From the NCBI GenBank assembly GCA_965230005.1, contig OZ245934.1, forward strand, positions 186,001-250,000: a DNA stretch of 64,000 nucleotides. Reading direction: 5' to 3'. Shown here in pieces: positions 8,619 to 17,739 of this stretch. Under the pieces are notes generated by a model that saw only the letters and a list, made by a program, of their open reading frames with translations, was not told where the DNA came from and searched no databases. Position numbers and translations under genes: made by a program. This stretch comes from SZUA-309 sp965230005 (GTDB taxonomy: Bacteria; Pseudomonadota; Gammaproteobacteria; Pseudomonadales; Azotimanducaceae). Every line of letters starts with the position of its first letter. Positions within the stretch are counted from its first letter, which is position 1.

Positions 8619-10022
8619 ATGCCCGCCGAAGTTGCCTGGGGCTATCTGGCCCTGACCCCCCTTGTGGTCACCCTCGTGCTTGCGTTTCTCACGCGTTCGG
8701 CGGTGCTCTCCATGCTGACCGGGACCTTTATCGGTACCCTGATGCTCGGGGGTACCCCAGGCGTCAGTCTGAACGAACTGCTGCAGGCATCCCTCGGTAA
8801 CGCCGACTTCATCTGGATCGTCCTGATCGTTGTGCTCATCGGTATCTTCTTCGAGGCGCTCAAGTTGAGCGGCGTCCTTGGCGAGCTGGCGGCGCGGGTC
8901 GGCGGCAGGGAAGGGGTGGTGAGTCGGCGCCGGGCCGAGGTCAGCACCTGGGGGCTTGGCTTTCTGATCGTCGACGACTACTTCAGCCCGCTCATGACCG
9001 GCGCCATGATGCGACCGCTCACGGACCGGGCGGGAGTGCCCCGCGAGAAGCTCGCTTTCCTTCTCGATGCCACCACGGCGAGTGTCTGTATTCTCGTGCC
9101 CTTCACCGCCTGGAGCGCCTATCTGGCAAGCCTCATTGCCGCCCAGGGAGGTCCGGTAAGCGACGTTCAGGCGGGGCTGCAGGTGTTCATCGCTGCCATC
9201 CCCTACAACTTCTATCCGATGCTGCTCATTGGCTTTGCCTTGCTCATCGCCCTCGGCGTTGTCCCGGACTTCGGACCCATGCGCAAGGCGGAAGCGCGGG
9301 TAGCCCGGACCGGGGAGCTGCTGCGTGAAGGCGCGAATCCACTGCTGGATGACACTGGCGAAGCGACGCCCGCTCACCCTGACGGTGCGTCGCTATGGCT
9401 CGAGCTGGCGATGCCGGTGGCGCTGATCGTCGGGATCTTTCTCTGGAGCCTGCTGGCGTTGGGTTCTGTGAAAATCGTCGAGGCCTTCATGGCCGGGTGC
9501 ACGGTCCTCGTTGTCGTGCTCCGGGTGCGCCGCAAGCTGCCGGACGCCGCTGCCGTCGGAGCGCTCATAAGCCGGGGGGCGGCCAACGTCATGCCGGCGC
9601 TCATCATCGTCGCGCTGGCATATGCGCTCAACGAGGTGGCGCGTCAGCTCGGCGTTTCCGACGTGATTCTCGGGCTGTTCGATGCGGGTCTGCCGCTGGG
9701 GTGGCTCGTCCCGGCAACCTTCGTGGTTACCGCTGCCATCGCCTTCGCCACCGGCACTTCCTGGGGCGCTTTCGCGCTGATGATGCCGGTGGCGCTCCCC
9801 GTCGCCTTTGAGCTCGGCGGCGGCCTCGGAGCCCTTGCCTATCAGACCGTGGCCGCCGTTGCGGGCGGTGGCATCTTCGGCGATCACGCGTCGCCGGTTT
9901 CAGACACGACGGTGCTGGCTTCCCTCGGCGCCGGGAGTGACCACATGGACCACGTGATCACGCAACTGCCCTACGCGCTTGCGATGGCGGCGATCACTTT
10001 CGGGCTCTATCTGATGCTCTGA
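8619..10022 (+). CDS. NhaC-type Na+/H+ antiporter
   Basis: Inner-membrane protein of 467 aa with about eleven helices. NhaC-superfamily blocks are clear: FLIVDDYFSPLMTGAMMRPL, TTASVCILVPFTAWSAYLASLI, ATGTSWGAFALMMPVALP and GGGIFGDHASPVSDTTVLASLGAGSDHMDHV. The family exchanges Na+ for H+, or sometimes organic solutes (malate-lactate type). AAAGGA eight bases before ATG supports the start. It is monocistronic as far as the sequence shows. Confidence 0.9.
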   Translation: MPAEVAWGYLALTPLVVTLVLAFLTRSAVLSMLTGTFIGTLMLGGTPGVSLNELLQASLGNADFIWIVLIVVLIGIFFEALKLSGVLGELAARVGGREGVVSRRRAEVSTWGLGFLIVDDYFSPLMTGAMMRPLTDRAGVPREKLAFLLDATTASVCILVPFTAWSAYLASLIAAQGGPVSDVQAGLQVFIAAIPYNFYPMLLIGFALLIALGVVPDFGPMRKAEARVARTGELLREGANPLLDDTGEATPAHPDGASLWLELAMPVALIVGIFLWSLLALGSVKIVEAFMAGCTVLVVVLRVRRKLPDAAAVGALISRGAANVMPALIIVALAYALNEVARQLGVSDVILGLFDAGLPLGWLVPATFVVTAAIAFATGTSWGAFALMMPVALPVAFELGGGLGALAYQTVAAVAGGGIFGDHASPVSDTTVLASLGAGSDHMDHVITQLPYALAMAAITFGLYLML

Positions 10023-10146
10023 GCGATCGGCAGAAGCGTGGGACGGTCTCTGGCTGGGCGGGATCGGTGACTGTCCCGGGGGGACCTGCAATTCTCGACT
10101 AAATTCTAGTGAATACGCGTAACTCGTTATTCTTAATAACAAAAAT

Positions 10147-10175
10147 TTGCAAATGTTCGCCACAGTCTGTAGCTT
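10147..10175 (+). promoter_or_regulatory. Candidate sigma-70 promoter for the ParA-led operon
   Basis: TTGCAA (10147-10152), 17-base spacer, TAGCTT (10170-10175) sits at the end of an AT-rich island (10100-10152) that is unlike its surroundings. It is 31 bases before the TTG start of the ParA-like gene. Confidence 0.4.
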
Positions 10176-10205
10176 GCGCGCAACGAAACCGGAGAGTCTC
10201 AAGCG

Positions 10206-10937
10206 TTGGCAGTCCGAAAGATCGTCATCCTGAATCCAAAAGGTGGCTCGGGGAAAACCACCATCGCCACCAATCTGGCCGCCTACTACGCCTCCGTAGG
10301 TCTGCCGTCGGCGCTCATGGACTACGATTCTCAAGGATCCAGCACGCGCTGGCTGAGCCGCCGGGATCCGGAGGCACCCTACATTCACGGCATCGCCACC
10401 TACGAAAACCACGCCGGGCAGACCCGTTCCTTTGCCATGCGCGTGCCGCCGGACGTGCAGCGGGTGGTGGTGGATACGCCGGCAGCGTTCCAGAAGCACG
10501 AGCTGCTCGACTATGTCCGCGGTGCCGACAAGATCCTGGTACCGGTGCTGCCCTCGGAAATCGACATCCACGCAGCCACACGCACCATCGCCGATCTGCT
10601 GCTGGTGGCGAAAATCTCGCGCCATGAAGACCGCCTCGCAGTGGTCGCCAACCGGGTCAAGCGCAACACGGTCGTTTTCCGGTCACTCATGAAGTTCCTC
10701 GAGTCCCTCGAGATACCGGTGGCTGCGGTGCTGCGGGATACGCAGAACTATATCCGCACGGCGTCGGAAGGCGTTGGTCTCGCGGAGCTCAAGAAGGCGG
10801 ATACTACGAAGGACCAGGTGCAGTGGAAGCGTCTCATTGCCTGGCTCGACACGGACAACGCACCGGCCCGGGCAACCGCGAATGAGCCGCCACCGCGCAT
10901 GGCCAACCCGCTCCGGCCCAGCTACCGGTTGCAATGA
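10206..10937 (+). CDS. ParA/MinD-like ATPase without a ParB partner
   Basis: Deviant Walker A NPKGGSGKTT at residues 10-19, Walker A' at DYDSQGSST and Walker B at VVVDTPAAF mark a ParA-type ATPase (243 aa). Such proteins form dynamic nucleotide-dependent dimers to position cargo. The start is TTG at 10206, which places the P-loop at the usual distance from the N-terminus. No parB, parS or cargo gene is visible. Its stop overlaps the next ATG (ATGA), so it is coupled to a thioesterase and catabolic genes, an odd setting. Orphan ParA proteins can position chemoreceptors or other complexes, but nothing here shows which. Confidence 0.85.
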   Translation: MAVRKIVILNPKGGSGKTTIATNLAAYYASVGLPSALMDYDSQGSSTRWLSRRDPEAPYIHGIATYENHAGQTRSFAMRVPPDVQRVVVDTPAAFQKHELLDYVRGADKILVPVLPSEIDIHAATRTIADLLLVAKISRHEDRLAVVANRVKRNTVVFRSLMKFLESLEIPVAAVLRDTQNYIRTASEGVGLAELKKADTTKDQVQWKRLIAWLDTDNAPARATANEPPPRMANPLRPSYRLQ

Positions 10938-11359
10938 CGCCGGAAGCGCCTCCCGGCTTCGTCAAAGCCTTGGGTACGGACCCGGCTGAAGACCGGATCG
11001 GCCCTTTCTTCATGAATCGGACCGCCACCGAGTGCCGCACGGCGCTGTTCACGGAACTGCACCACACCAACCTGCTCGGCACCGTGCACGGTGGCGTGCT
11101 CATGACCTTTGCGGACTTCACCTTCTGTGCCGTCGGCAAAACCGGCAGTGACGACGCCAGCATTGTGACCGTCTCCCTCACCACCGAATTCGTTCGCGCG
11201 GCACCCACCGGCGTCTGGTTGTTCGGCGACGGAACGATTACCCGTCGCACCGGGTCGCTGGTTTTCGTGCACGGGCGCTTGTGCCAGAGTGAAGGGGACG
11301 GCGCAGCCGTCGTGATGACCTTCAGCGGCATCGGCAAACGCATTTTCGGAGACAGCTGA
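10934..11359 (+). CDS. PaaI-type hotdog thioesterase
   Basis: A 141-aa hotdog-fold protein with the TVHGGVLMTFADFTFC block (HGG motif) characteristic of PaaI acyl-CoA thioesterases, followed by the usual beta strands (VTVSLTTEFVRAAPTG). It hydrolyses acyl- or aryl-CoA thioesters in the cytoplasm; substrate unknown. Its ATG overlaps the ParA stop and its stop TGA shares one base with the next ATG, so translation is coupled through three genes. Confidence 0.85.
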   Translation: MTPEAPPGFVKALGTDPAEDRIGPFFMNRTATECRTALFTELHHTNLLGTVHGGVLMTFADFTFCAVGKTGSDDASIVTVSLTTEFVRAAPTGVWLFGDGTITRRTGSLVFVHGRLCQSEGDGAAVVMTFSGIGKRIFGDS

Positions 11360-12657
11360 TGGATTGGACTGACGAAGGCGGCGCGTCAGCCGCCCTTTAC
11401 GCCCGTGCCCGGGAAGTCATGCCCGGTGGCAGCACCCGGGCCGCCGTCTGGCTCGAACCCTATCCGCCCTACATCGCCCGCGGGGACGGGGCCTACGTTT
11501 ACGACGTGGATGGCAGGGACTATCTGGACCTCACGAACAATCTGGGTGTGCTCATTCATGGTCACGCGCATCCGGAGGTGGTTGCCGCCGTACGCGAGCA
11601 GGCAGGGCTCGGCAGCTGTTTCGCCCTGCCGACGCCGGCTGAGGTGGAGCTGGCTGAACTGATCTGCGGTCGGGTGGCCGGATTTGAACAGCTGCGCTTC
11701 ATCAACACCGGCTCAGAAGCCGTGGGCCTCGCGCTGAAGATTGCGCGCTCCTACACGGGTCGTTCGAAGATCGTGAAGCTCGAGGGGGTCTATCACGGCT
11801 CGAATGATTTTGCGGAGATCAGCAACTATTCCACGCCGGAGAACTGGGGGAACACCCCGGCGTCCGTACCCGTGGTGCGCGGCACGCCGCCCGGCGTTGT
11901 CGATGCGGTCATTGCCATCGCCGCCAACGACGTCGCTGGTGCGGAGGCCGTACTTCGCGGGCAAAGTGGTGACATTGCCGCGGTGCTCGTTGATCCGGTG
12001 CCGCCGCGGGCGGGCATGCAGCCTCTCGACCCTGAGTTCGTTGCCACCCTGCGCGCGCTCACCCGCGAGCTCGGCATGCTGCTCATCTACGACGAGGTGA
12101 TCGCCTTCCGCTTTGGCTATGGCGGGGCGCAGACCCGTTTCGGCGGCGAACCGGATCTCACGGCCCTCGGCAAGATCATCGGTGGCGGCTATCCCGTGGG
12201 CGCGGTGGCCGGCCGCCGGGACATCATGGAGGCCACGGCCGCAGATGTGGGATCGAGCGGCACTTTTACGGCGAATCCCGTGACCATGCGCGCGGGCCTC
12301 GCCTCCATGGAACTGCTCACCACTGGACGCTTCGACGACCTCGATGCGCTCGGCGCCCGCATGCGGGCGGCTGTGAACGAACTCTTCCGGGAAGCCGGCA
12401 TCAGCGGTCAGGCCTGCGGCACCGGCAGCATCTTCAGCATCTATTTCCACGAACGGGCCGTCCACGACTATCGGAGCTACTACAAAACCCCGCAGGAAAC
12501 GGCGCTCTCCAGCGCTTTCCATCGGGAGATGCTCCGGCGCGGGGTACTCATCGCCCCCACGGCCACCTGCTTCTTCTCCACCGCCGTTGGCCCCGCGGAT
12601 GAGGATCGTTTCCTTTCCACCTGCCGCGCCAGCCTGGCGAGCATCGGCGCCGCCTGA
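11359..12657 (+). CDS. Class III PLP aminotransferase, GSAM/beta-transaminase-like
   Basis: A 432-aa fold-type I PLP enzyme. N-terminal PGGSTRAAVW, NTGSEAVGLALKIARS (phosphate-binding), YHGSNDF, LIYDEVIAF (Asp to pyridine N) and LGKIIGGGYPVGAVAG (Schiff-base Lys) are all present. Similarity is to glutamate-1-semialdehyde aminomutase, but the catabolic context makes true HemL unlikely. Beta-phenylalanine aminotransferases belong to the same branch and have the same length, so beta-amino acid transamination is a reasonable inference. It is coupled to the upstream thioesterase, and the downstream acylase starts 2 bp after its stop. Confidence 0.85.
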   Translation: MDWTDEGGASAALYARAREVMPGGSTRAAVWLEPYPPYIARGDGAYVYDVDGRDYLDLTNNLGVLIHGHAHPEVVAAVREQAGLGSCFALPTPAEVELAELICGRVAGFEQLRFINTGSEAVGLALKIARSYTGRSKIVKLEGVYHGSNDFAEISNYSTPENWGNTPASVPVVRGTPPGVVDAVIAIAANDVAGAEAVLRGQSGDIAAVLVDPVPPRAGMQPLDPEFVATLRALTRELGMLLIYDEVIAFRFGYGGAQTRFGGEPDLTALGKIIGGGYPVGAVAGRRDIMEATAADVGSSGTFTANPVTMRAGLASMELLTTGRFDDLDALGARMRAAVNELFREAGISGQACGTGSIFSIYFHERAVHDYRSYYKTPQETALSSAFHREMLRRGVLIAPTATCFFSTAVGPADEDRFLSTCRASLASIGAA

Positions 12658-12659
12658 TC

Positions 12660-14981
12660 GTGCGCTGGCTTCGGCGTCTGGGGGCGCTGCTCCTGGTGAC
12701 GATTCTGCTCTTCGCTGGTGCCATCTGGTGGCTGCTGCAGAGGCCGATTCCCGACGATCCGCGGCAGCTCGCAGCGCCGGGACTCGAGGCGCCGGTACAG
12801 ATCCGTTTCGACGAGCGCCGCCGCCCCTTTGTTGAAGCCGCGTCTTTTACCGACGCTGTTTATGCACAGGGCTGGCTCCATGCCCGCGAGCGGTTCTGGC
12901 AGATGGAGCTGCTGCGGCGGGCCGGAAAAGGGCGCCTTGCCGAGCTGCTCGGTCCGGGACTCCTGGCAACGGACGAGGAACTCCATCGTGCCGGCGTTCC
13001 CGCACTGGCCGGGCAGATGGCAGCAAATGCCGATGCGGCAACGCTTGCCGTGGTCGATGCTTATCTGGCGGGGATCAATCTGGCCCTGGCGGCGCTGGTT
13101 GAGCCCGTGGAACTCATGCTCCTCGGCGCCGACCTTACGCCCTGGACGCGCGCCGACGTCTTCGCCATTGGCGGGGTCATGGCCTTTCAGTCCGGGCGCA
13201 ATATGCGCAACGAACTGCTGCGGTTGAACCTCATGGCCGATCTACCCCCGGAACTCGCTGCGCTTTTTCTCGCCCAGGGCGACCGTGCGCCCACGCAGCT
13301 TCCGGAACGGATCCCCTTTGATCGTTACCTGGCCCTGGAGGCCGCGCTGGGATCGGAGCAACCCTTTTATCAGCCGCCGCTCCTCGGCAGCAATGGCTGG
13401 GTCGTCGCGCCCGCGCGCAGCGCCGGCGGACGCGGGCTCTTTGCCTTCGACTCCCACGATGGCTGGGGCATGCCGAGTCTCTTCTATGAGGTGCACCTGT
13501 TTTTCGAAGGGCCGGCGGGGCGCGAAAGCGTTCGCGGTTTCTCCGTGCCTGGACTGCCCGGCGCCATCAACGGCTTCAATGAGTTCATGGCCTGGGGTTT
13601 CACCAACATCGGCGACTCGCAGGACCTCTATCTGGAGACGCAGGATCCGGACGACCCCCTGCGCTTCAAAGGCCGTGACGGCTGGTACACGGCGACGGAG
13701 GAAAGCGTCGCCATTCCCGTGGCCGGTGCGGAAGATCACGAGCTGACGATCGTGCGCACGGAAAATGGGCCGCTGATTCAGACCTCGCCGCCCATCTCCT
13801 TACGCTGGTCGGCTGCAGAGATCGGCACCGACTACGGTCTCGATGCGCTTTTCCTGCTCAACCGCGCCACCTCACTCGATGCCTTCATGACGGCCATCGA
13901 CCGGTTCCCGGCGCCCAGCGCCAACGTTACCTACGCAGACGTTGAAGGCAATATCGTCTTTCGAACCCTTGGGCTCCTGCCGTTGCGAGGCCAAGGCAGC
14001 GGTCTCGCCCCGCTCCCGGCCGACGATCCCGACAGCGCCTGGCAGGGTCTGCTTCCCCTGGAAGGATTGCCCAGATCCGTCAATCCCGAGTCCGGCTATC
14101 TGGTGAAGGCCAATGCCCGGGTTCTGCCGGAACCACCGCTGATCTCCGCGGACAACGCCCCGGGTTATCGACAGGCCCGGCTCGAGGCGCTCCTGGACGC
14201 AGATTCCGGGGTCACCTTCGAACAGATGGCCAGCTGGCAGGGTGACTGGCATAACCTGCAGGCCGAGTGGCTGCTCCCGGAGCTCCTCGATGCGCTCCGC
14301 GGCAGCGAGTTCGAAGCGCATCGGATCGCTGCCACGCTCGACCGCTGGGCCTCCCGGCCCGTGAACGAGCCGGAACTCAGCGCGCCGCTCTACTTCAACG
14401 AATGGTATCTGGCTCTGGCGCGGCGCCTCTTCAGCGAGCGTCTGGGCGAAGCCCGGTATCAGGCGCTGCTCGGCAACAGCTACGTGCTGAACCACGCACT
14501 CGATCGGCTGATCGCCCTGGAACCTGATTCCCCCTGGTGGGCCGGCGCGCGCCGGGAGCTGATCCGCGGTGCCTTCGCGGACCTGGTCGATCGCATGGAG
14601 GACGGCGAGGCACCGGGCGGGCGCGTCTGGGGTGACGTGCACCAGCTGCGTTTTAAACACGAGATGAGCGGTGCCGTGCCAGGTCTCGATCAGCTCTTCG
14701 ATCGGGGGCCTTACGCCTGGGGTGGGGGCAACCCGACCGTTGGCCGGGCCAGGTTCCGCTATGACCGGCCCTATACGGCGACCGGTGGGGCAACGGTACG
14801 ACTGGTCCTCGAGCTGTCTGAACCCATGCGGATCGGCGCCATCATGCCAGGCGGTCAATCCGGACATGCCATGAGCCCGCACTACGACGATCAGCTGCCG
14901 GCGTGGATCGACCGAAGACTCGATGTGATTCCCGCAACACCGGGGGAGGCGGGCGAGGTGGTGACGACCCTGTTACCCTGA
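12660..14981 (+). CDS. Penicillin-acylase family Ntn amidohydrolase
   Basis: Single-chain precursor of 773 aa, with an N-terminal membrane anchor or signal (residues 8-28) and periplasmic domain. S244 in LLGSNGWVV is the predicted autocatalytic Ser nucleophile that becomes the beta-chain N-terminus. Other family marks are FAFDSHDGWGMPS, PGLPGAINGFNEFMAWGFTN and the C-terminal GGQSGHAMSPHYDDQ. Members cleave amides of penicillin G, N-acyl-homoserine lactones or N-acyl amino acids. The GTG start at 12660 is 2 bp after the aminotransferase stop. Position between an aminotransferase and a beta-aminopeptidase-like enzyme hints at peptide or N-acyl-amine turnover. Confidence 0.9.
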   Translation: MRWLRRLGALLLVTILLFAGAIWWLLQRPIPDDPRQLAAPGLEAPVQIRFDERRRPFVEAASFTDAVYAQGWLHARERFWQMELLRRAGKGRLAELLGPGLLATDEELHRAGVPALAGQMAANADAATLAVVDAYLAGINLALAALVEPVELMLLGADLTPWTRADVFAIGGVMAFQSGRNMRNELLRLNLMADLPPELAALFLAQGDRAPTQLPERIPFDRYLALEAALGSEQPFYQPPLLGSNGWVVAPARSAGGRGLFAFDSHDGWGMPSLFYEVHLFFEGPAGRESVRGFSVPGLPGAINGFNEFMAWGFTNIGDSQDLYLETQDPDDPLRFKGRDGWYTATEESVAIPVAGAEDHELTIVRTENGPLIQTSPPISLRWSAAEIGTDYGLDALFLLNRATSLDAFMTAIDRFPAPSANVTYADVEGNIVFRTLGLLPLRGQGSGLAPLPADDPDSAWQGLLPLEGLPRSVNPESGYLVKANARVLPEPPLISADNAPGYRQARLEALLDADSGVTFEQMASWQGDWHNLQAEWLLPELLDALRGSEFEAHRIAATLDRWASRPVNEPELSAPLYFNEWYLALARRLFSERLGEARYQALLGNSYVLNHALDRLIALEPDSPWWAGARRELIRGAFADLVDRMEDGEAPGGRVWGDVHQLRFKHEMSGAVPGLDQLFDRGPYAWGGGNPTVGRARFRYDRPYTATGGATVRLVLELSEPMRIGAIMPGGQSGHAMSPHYDDQLPAWIDRRLDVIPATPGEAGEVVTTLLP

Positions 14982-15007
14982 TCAGCCTGGCCATAACGGG
15001 ATCCAGC

Positions 15008-16207
15008 GTGCGTCAGATCAGGTTCCTTTCCGTTGTCTTACTTGTCGCTGTGCCATGCGTGCAGCACCTTGCGCAAGCGGCAGCGCCTGGCGGTGAAGAG
15101 CGCCCCCGGGCCCGGGATGTGGGTCTGGTGCTGGGCATTCTGCCGACCGGTCCACACAACGCCATCACAGACGTTGCCGGCGTCCGCGTCGGCCATGCGA
15201 CGAAGATCCAAGGGGATGACATTCGTACGGGTGTGACGGCCATCATTCCGGGCCCGGGAAATCTCTATACCCACCCGATCCCCGCCTGGATCCACACCGG
15301 CAACGGCTACGGCAAACTCATCGGTGAAACCCAGGTCCGGGAGTTCGGCGAGCTGGAAACGCCCGTGCTGCTCACCTGCACGCTCTGCGTCTGGCGCGCG
15401 GCGAACGCGCTCAAGACCTGGACCTACGAACAGCCTGGTATGGGTGAGCACACGGTGAATCCTGTGGTCGGAGAAACGAACGACGCCCGGGTGAACGACA
15501 TGTGGGCCGATCCCATCGGCCGCGAGGAGGTTTTTGCTGCACTGGATGCAGCCAGCAGCGGTCCGGTTCCTGAAGGCAGCGTCGGCGCAGGCACCGGGAC
15601 TCAGGCTTTCGGTTTCAAGGGTGGGATTGGCACCAGTTCCCGGGTGCTCCCTGAGGCTCAGGGCGGTTACACCGTCGGCGTGCTTGTGCAGACCAACTTC
15701 GGTGGTGTGCTGTCCGTCAACGGCGCGCCGGTGGGCAGAGCCTTGGGCCGCTACCCCTATGCGGCAGCGCTGGCCGCAACGGCTGATGCCGATCTCGAGG
15801 ACGGCTCGATCATGATGGTGGTGGCGACCGATGCCCCCCTGGTGCCCCGGGGTCTGGCGCGGCTCGCGAGTCGCGCAATGATGGGTCTTGCGCGTACCGG
15901 CTCCTATGCGAGCAACGGCTCCGGCGATTACGTGATTGCCTTCTCCACCGAGCCGGCGCTGCGGCTGCCCCGGGAGGCGGACACGCCTCTGGAAGCGCCG
16001 CGGCTGAGCAATGCGTCTCTGTCGCCGCTTTTTCTGGCGACGGTGGAAGCCACGGAGGAGGCGATCATCAACGCTCTGTTCAAGGCAACGACGGTAAGCT
16101 CCAGCCGGGGTACGCTGGAGGCCATCGACCTCGAAGCAGTGCTCCGGGTCCTCGAGGAGCACAATGCGCTGCACTGGGATGAGCGCCTGCCGCCGGGAAA
16201 ACAATGA
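15008..16207 (+). CDS. S58-family peptidase (DmpA/BapA-type), exported
   Basis: P1-family autoprocessing Ntn hydrolase, 399 aa from the chosen start. GTG at 15008 is preferred because it begins a signal peptide (MRQIRFLSVVLLVAVP..., to about residue 25) and avoids overlap with the acylase; the frame is open further upstream to 14903. Motifs: TGPHNAITDVAGVRVGH, GGIGTSSRV, VGVLVQTNFG, and DGSIMMVVATDAPL where cleavage before the Ser is expected from DmpA and BapA. Relatives remove N-terminal D-amino acids or beta-amino acids from peptides. It starts 26 bp after the acylase. Confidence 0.88.
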   Translation: MRQIRFLSVVLLVAVPCVQHLAQAAAPGGEERPRARDVGLVLGILPTGPHNAITDVAGVRVGHATKIQGDDIRTGVTAIIPGPGNLYTHPIPAWIHTGNGYGKLIGETQVREFGELETPVLLTCTLCVWRAANALKTWTYEQPGMGEHTVNPVVGETNDARVNDMWADPIGREEVFAALDAASSGPVPEGSVGAGTGTQAFGFKGGIGTSSRVLPEAQGGYTVGVLVQTNFGGVLSVNGAPVGRALGRYPYAAALAATADADLEDGSIMMVVATDAPLVPRGLARLASRAMMGLARTGSYASNGSGDYVIAFSTEPALRLPREADTPLEAPRLSNASLSPLFLATVEATEEAIINALFKATTVSSSRGTLEAIDLEAVLRVLEEHNALHWDERLPPGKQ

Positions 16208-16223
16208 CTGAGGAGAGAGAACC

Positions 16224-17090
16224 ATGAGCTATGACCACCCCGAGTATCTCATCGATGCCGAAGCCCTGGCCGCGCGCCTGGAAGGGGTAAAAGTGTTCGA
16301 TGCCACCGTGCATCTCGTTCCGGCGGAGCGCGGCTACCGCGCTGAGTCGGGCCTTGCGGACTACGAGGTCGGCCATGTTCCGGGAGCCGCCTTCCTCGAT
16401 CAGATCCGTGCCGTTTCCGACACGAGCACCGGTCTCGGCTTCTCCCTGCCGGCGTCGGACGCTCTGCAGGCGGGCCTCCGCAGTCTGGGCATCAACGATG
16501 ATGACGAGATCGTCGTGTACTCGACGGGACACATGATGTGGGCCACCCGGGCCTGGTGGCTGCTGCACTATGCGGGACTCGATCGGGTGGCCGTGCTGAA
16601 CGGTGGCTTCCGGGCCTGGCAGGATGCCGGGCTGCCTGTAGAGACAGAAACCACGACCTTCGCTGACGGGAGCTTTACCGTACGGCCCCGGGTAGAACGC
16701 TTCGTGGATCAGGCTGCCGTGCTCGAAGCCATTGGCGATGGCAGCGTCTGCACGGTCAATGCACTATCCCCGGAGGTTTACAGCGGTACTGCGGAAATGA
16801 GCTATGGCCGCAAAGGTCACATCACCGGCTCCGTGAACGTTCCCTACGATGCGCTGCTCGAGAAGGGACGCTTCCGGCCGGGGGACGAGCTCAAAGCCGC
16901 CTTGGCCGCCAAAGGTCTGCTCGATGCCGAGCGGGTTATCGCTTATTGCGGCGGCGGCATTTCCGCCACCATCGATGCGCTTGCCTGTCTGCTCGTGGGT
17001 AAGGAAGCCGTGGCCGTTTACGACGGTTCCATGTCCGAGTGGGTGCGCGACGAAAGCCTGCCCATGACGGAAGGATCAGAACCCGGCTGA
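16224..17090 (+). CDS. Two-domain rhodanese sulfurtransferase
   Basis: Thiosulfate or 3-mercaptopyruvate sulfurtransferase family, 288 aa with an inactive N-terminal and an active C-terminal rhodanese domain. The active loop is YCGGGISA near residue 240, with persulfide-forming Cys. The loop is neither the CRxGxR of thiosulfate nor the CGSGVT of mercaptopyruvate enzymes, so donor is open. AGGAGAG seven bases before ATG is a strong ribosome site. It lies 16 bp after the peptidase and ends the run that starts at 10.2 kb. Confidence 0.88.
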   Translation: MSYDHPEYLIDAEALAARLEGVKVFDATVHLVPAERGYRAESGLADYEVGHVPGAAFLDQIRAVSDTSTGLGFSLPASDALQAGLRSLGINDDDEIVVYSTGHMMWATRAWWLLHYAGLDRVAVLNGGFRAWQDAGLPVETETTTFADGSFTVRPRVERFVDQAAVLEAIGDGSVCTVNALSPEVYSGTAEMSYGRKGHITGSVNVPYDALLEKGRFRPGDELKAALAAKGLLDAERVIAYCGGGISATIDALACLLVGKEAVAVYDGSMSEWVRDESLPMTEGSEPG

Positions 17091-17160
17091 GCGGCGCCCT
17101 CCGGCGCTGATACGTTGGCGTGCTTGTTTCTGGTGTCCCTCGACCTTCGCTAGCAACCCG

Positions 17161-17730
17161 TCAGCGACCCATGGTGTAAAACTCGTCGTTGGGCCGCATG
17201 GCCGACAGGTTCGCGAGGCGATTGCTCTGGGCGAAAAAGGCAGCGATGGCGCCGATGTCCCAGATGTCGTCGTCGCTGAAACCTGCCGCGCGGAGCGCCT
17301 CGAGATCGGCCGTTTCCACGGCGCCGGCATCGAGGCAGATGGTCATCGCAAAATCGAGCATGGCCCGCTGGCGGGGGGTGATGTCCGCTTTCCGGTAGTT
17401 CACGGCCACCTGATCGGCGATGAGCGGATTCTTCGCGCGAATGCGCAGAATTGCGCCATGGGCGATGACGCAGTAGTGGCAGTCGTTGGCCGCCGAGGTG
17501 GCCACCACGATCATCTCCCGCTCAGCGAGGCTCAAGCCGCTTTCCTTTTCCATGAGCGCATCGTGGTGGGCGAAGAACGCACGGAATTCTGCCGGGCGAT
17601 GGGCCAGGGCCAGAAACACGTTTGGAATGAAGCCGGCTTTTTCGGCGACGCCTTCAATCCGTTCGCGGATGTCGGCGGGCATGGCGCCGAGCTCCGGCAC
17701 GGGAAAACGGCTGACGGGGTGTTCGCTCAT
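17161..17730 (-). CDS. AhpD/carboxymuconolactone-decarboxylase-like peroxidase-related protein
   Basis: A 189-aa all-helical protein of the peroxidase-related (AhpD-like) family. The catalytic pair is in NDCHYCVIAHGA with the preceding Glu in LAEREMIVV, the arrangement used for disulfide-based hydroperoxide reduction. A second region (GFSDDDIWDIGAIAAFFAQSNRLAN) is typical of the subfamily. GAGGAAA before ATG supports the start. It follows the small membrane protein gene by 9 bp on the same strand. It is not near the ECF41 sigma gene and I see no ECF41-type promoter ahead of it. Confidence 0.85.
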   Translation of the reverse strand: MSEHPVSRFPVPELGAMPADIRERIEGVAEKAGFIPNVFLALAHRPAEFRAFFAHHDALMEKESGLSLAEREMIVVATSAANDCHYCVIAHGAILRIRAKNPLIADQVAVNYRKADITPRQRAMLDFAMTICLDAGAVETADLEALRAAGFSDDDIWDIGAIAAFFAQSNRLANLSAMRPNDEFYTMGR

Positions 17731-17739
17731 GGTCTTTCC

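Noticed and set aside
10206..10937. ParA-like gene as evidence of an integrated plasmid or prophage
   Set aside because: No replication, partition or phage genes nearby, and its composition matches the surrounding chromosome.
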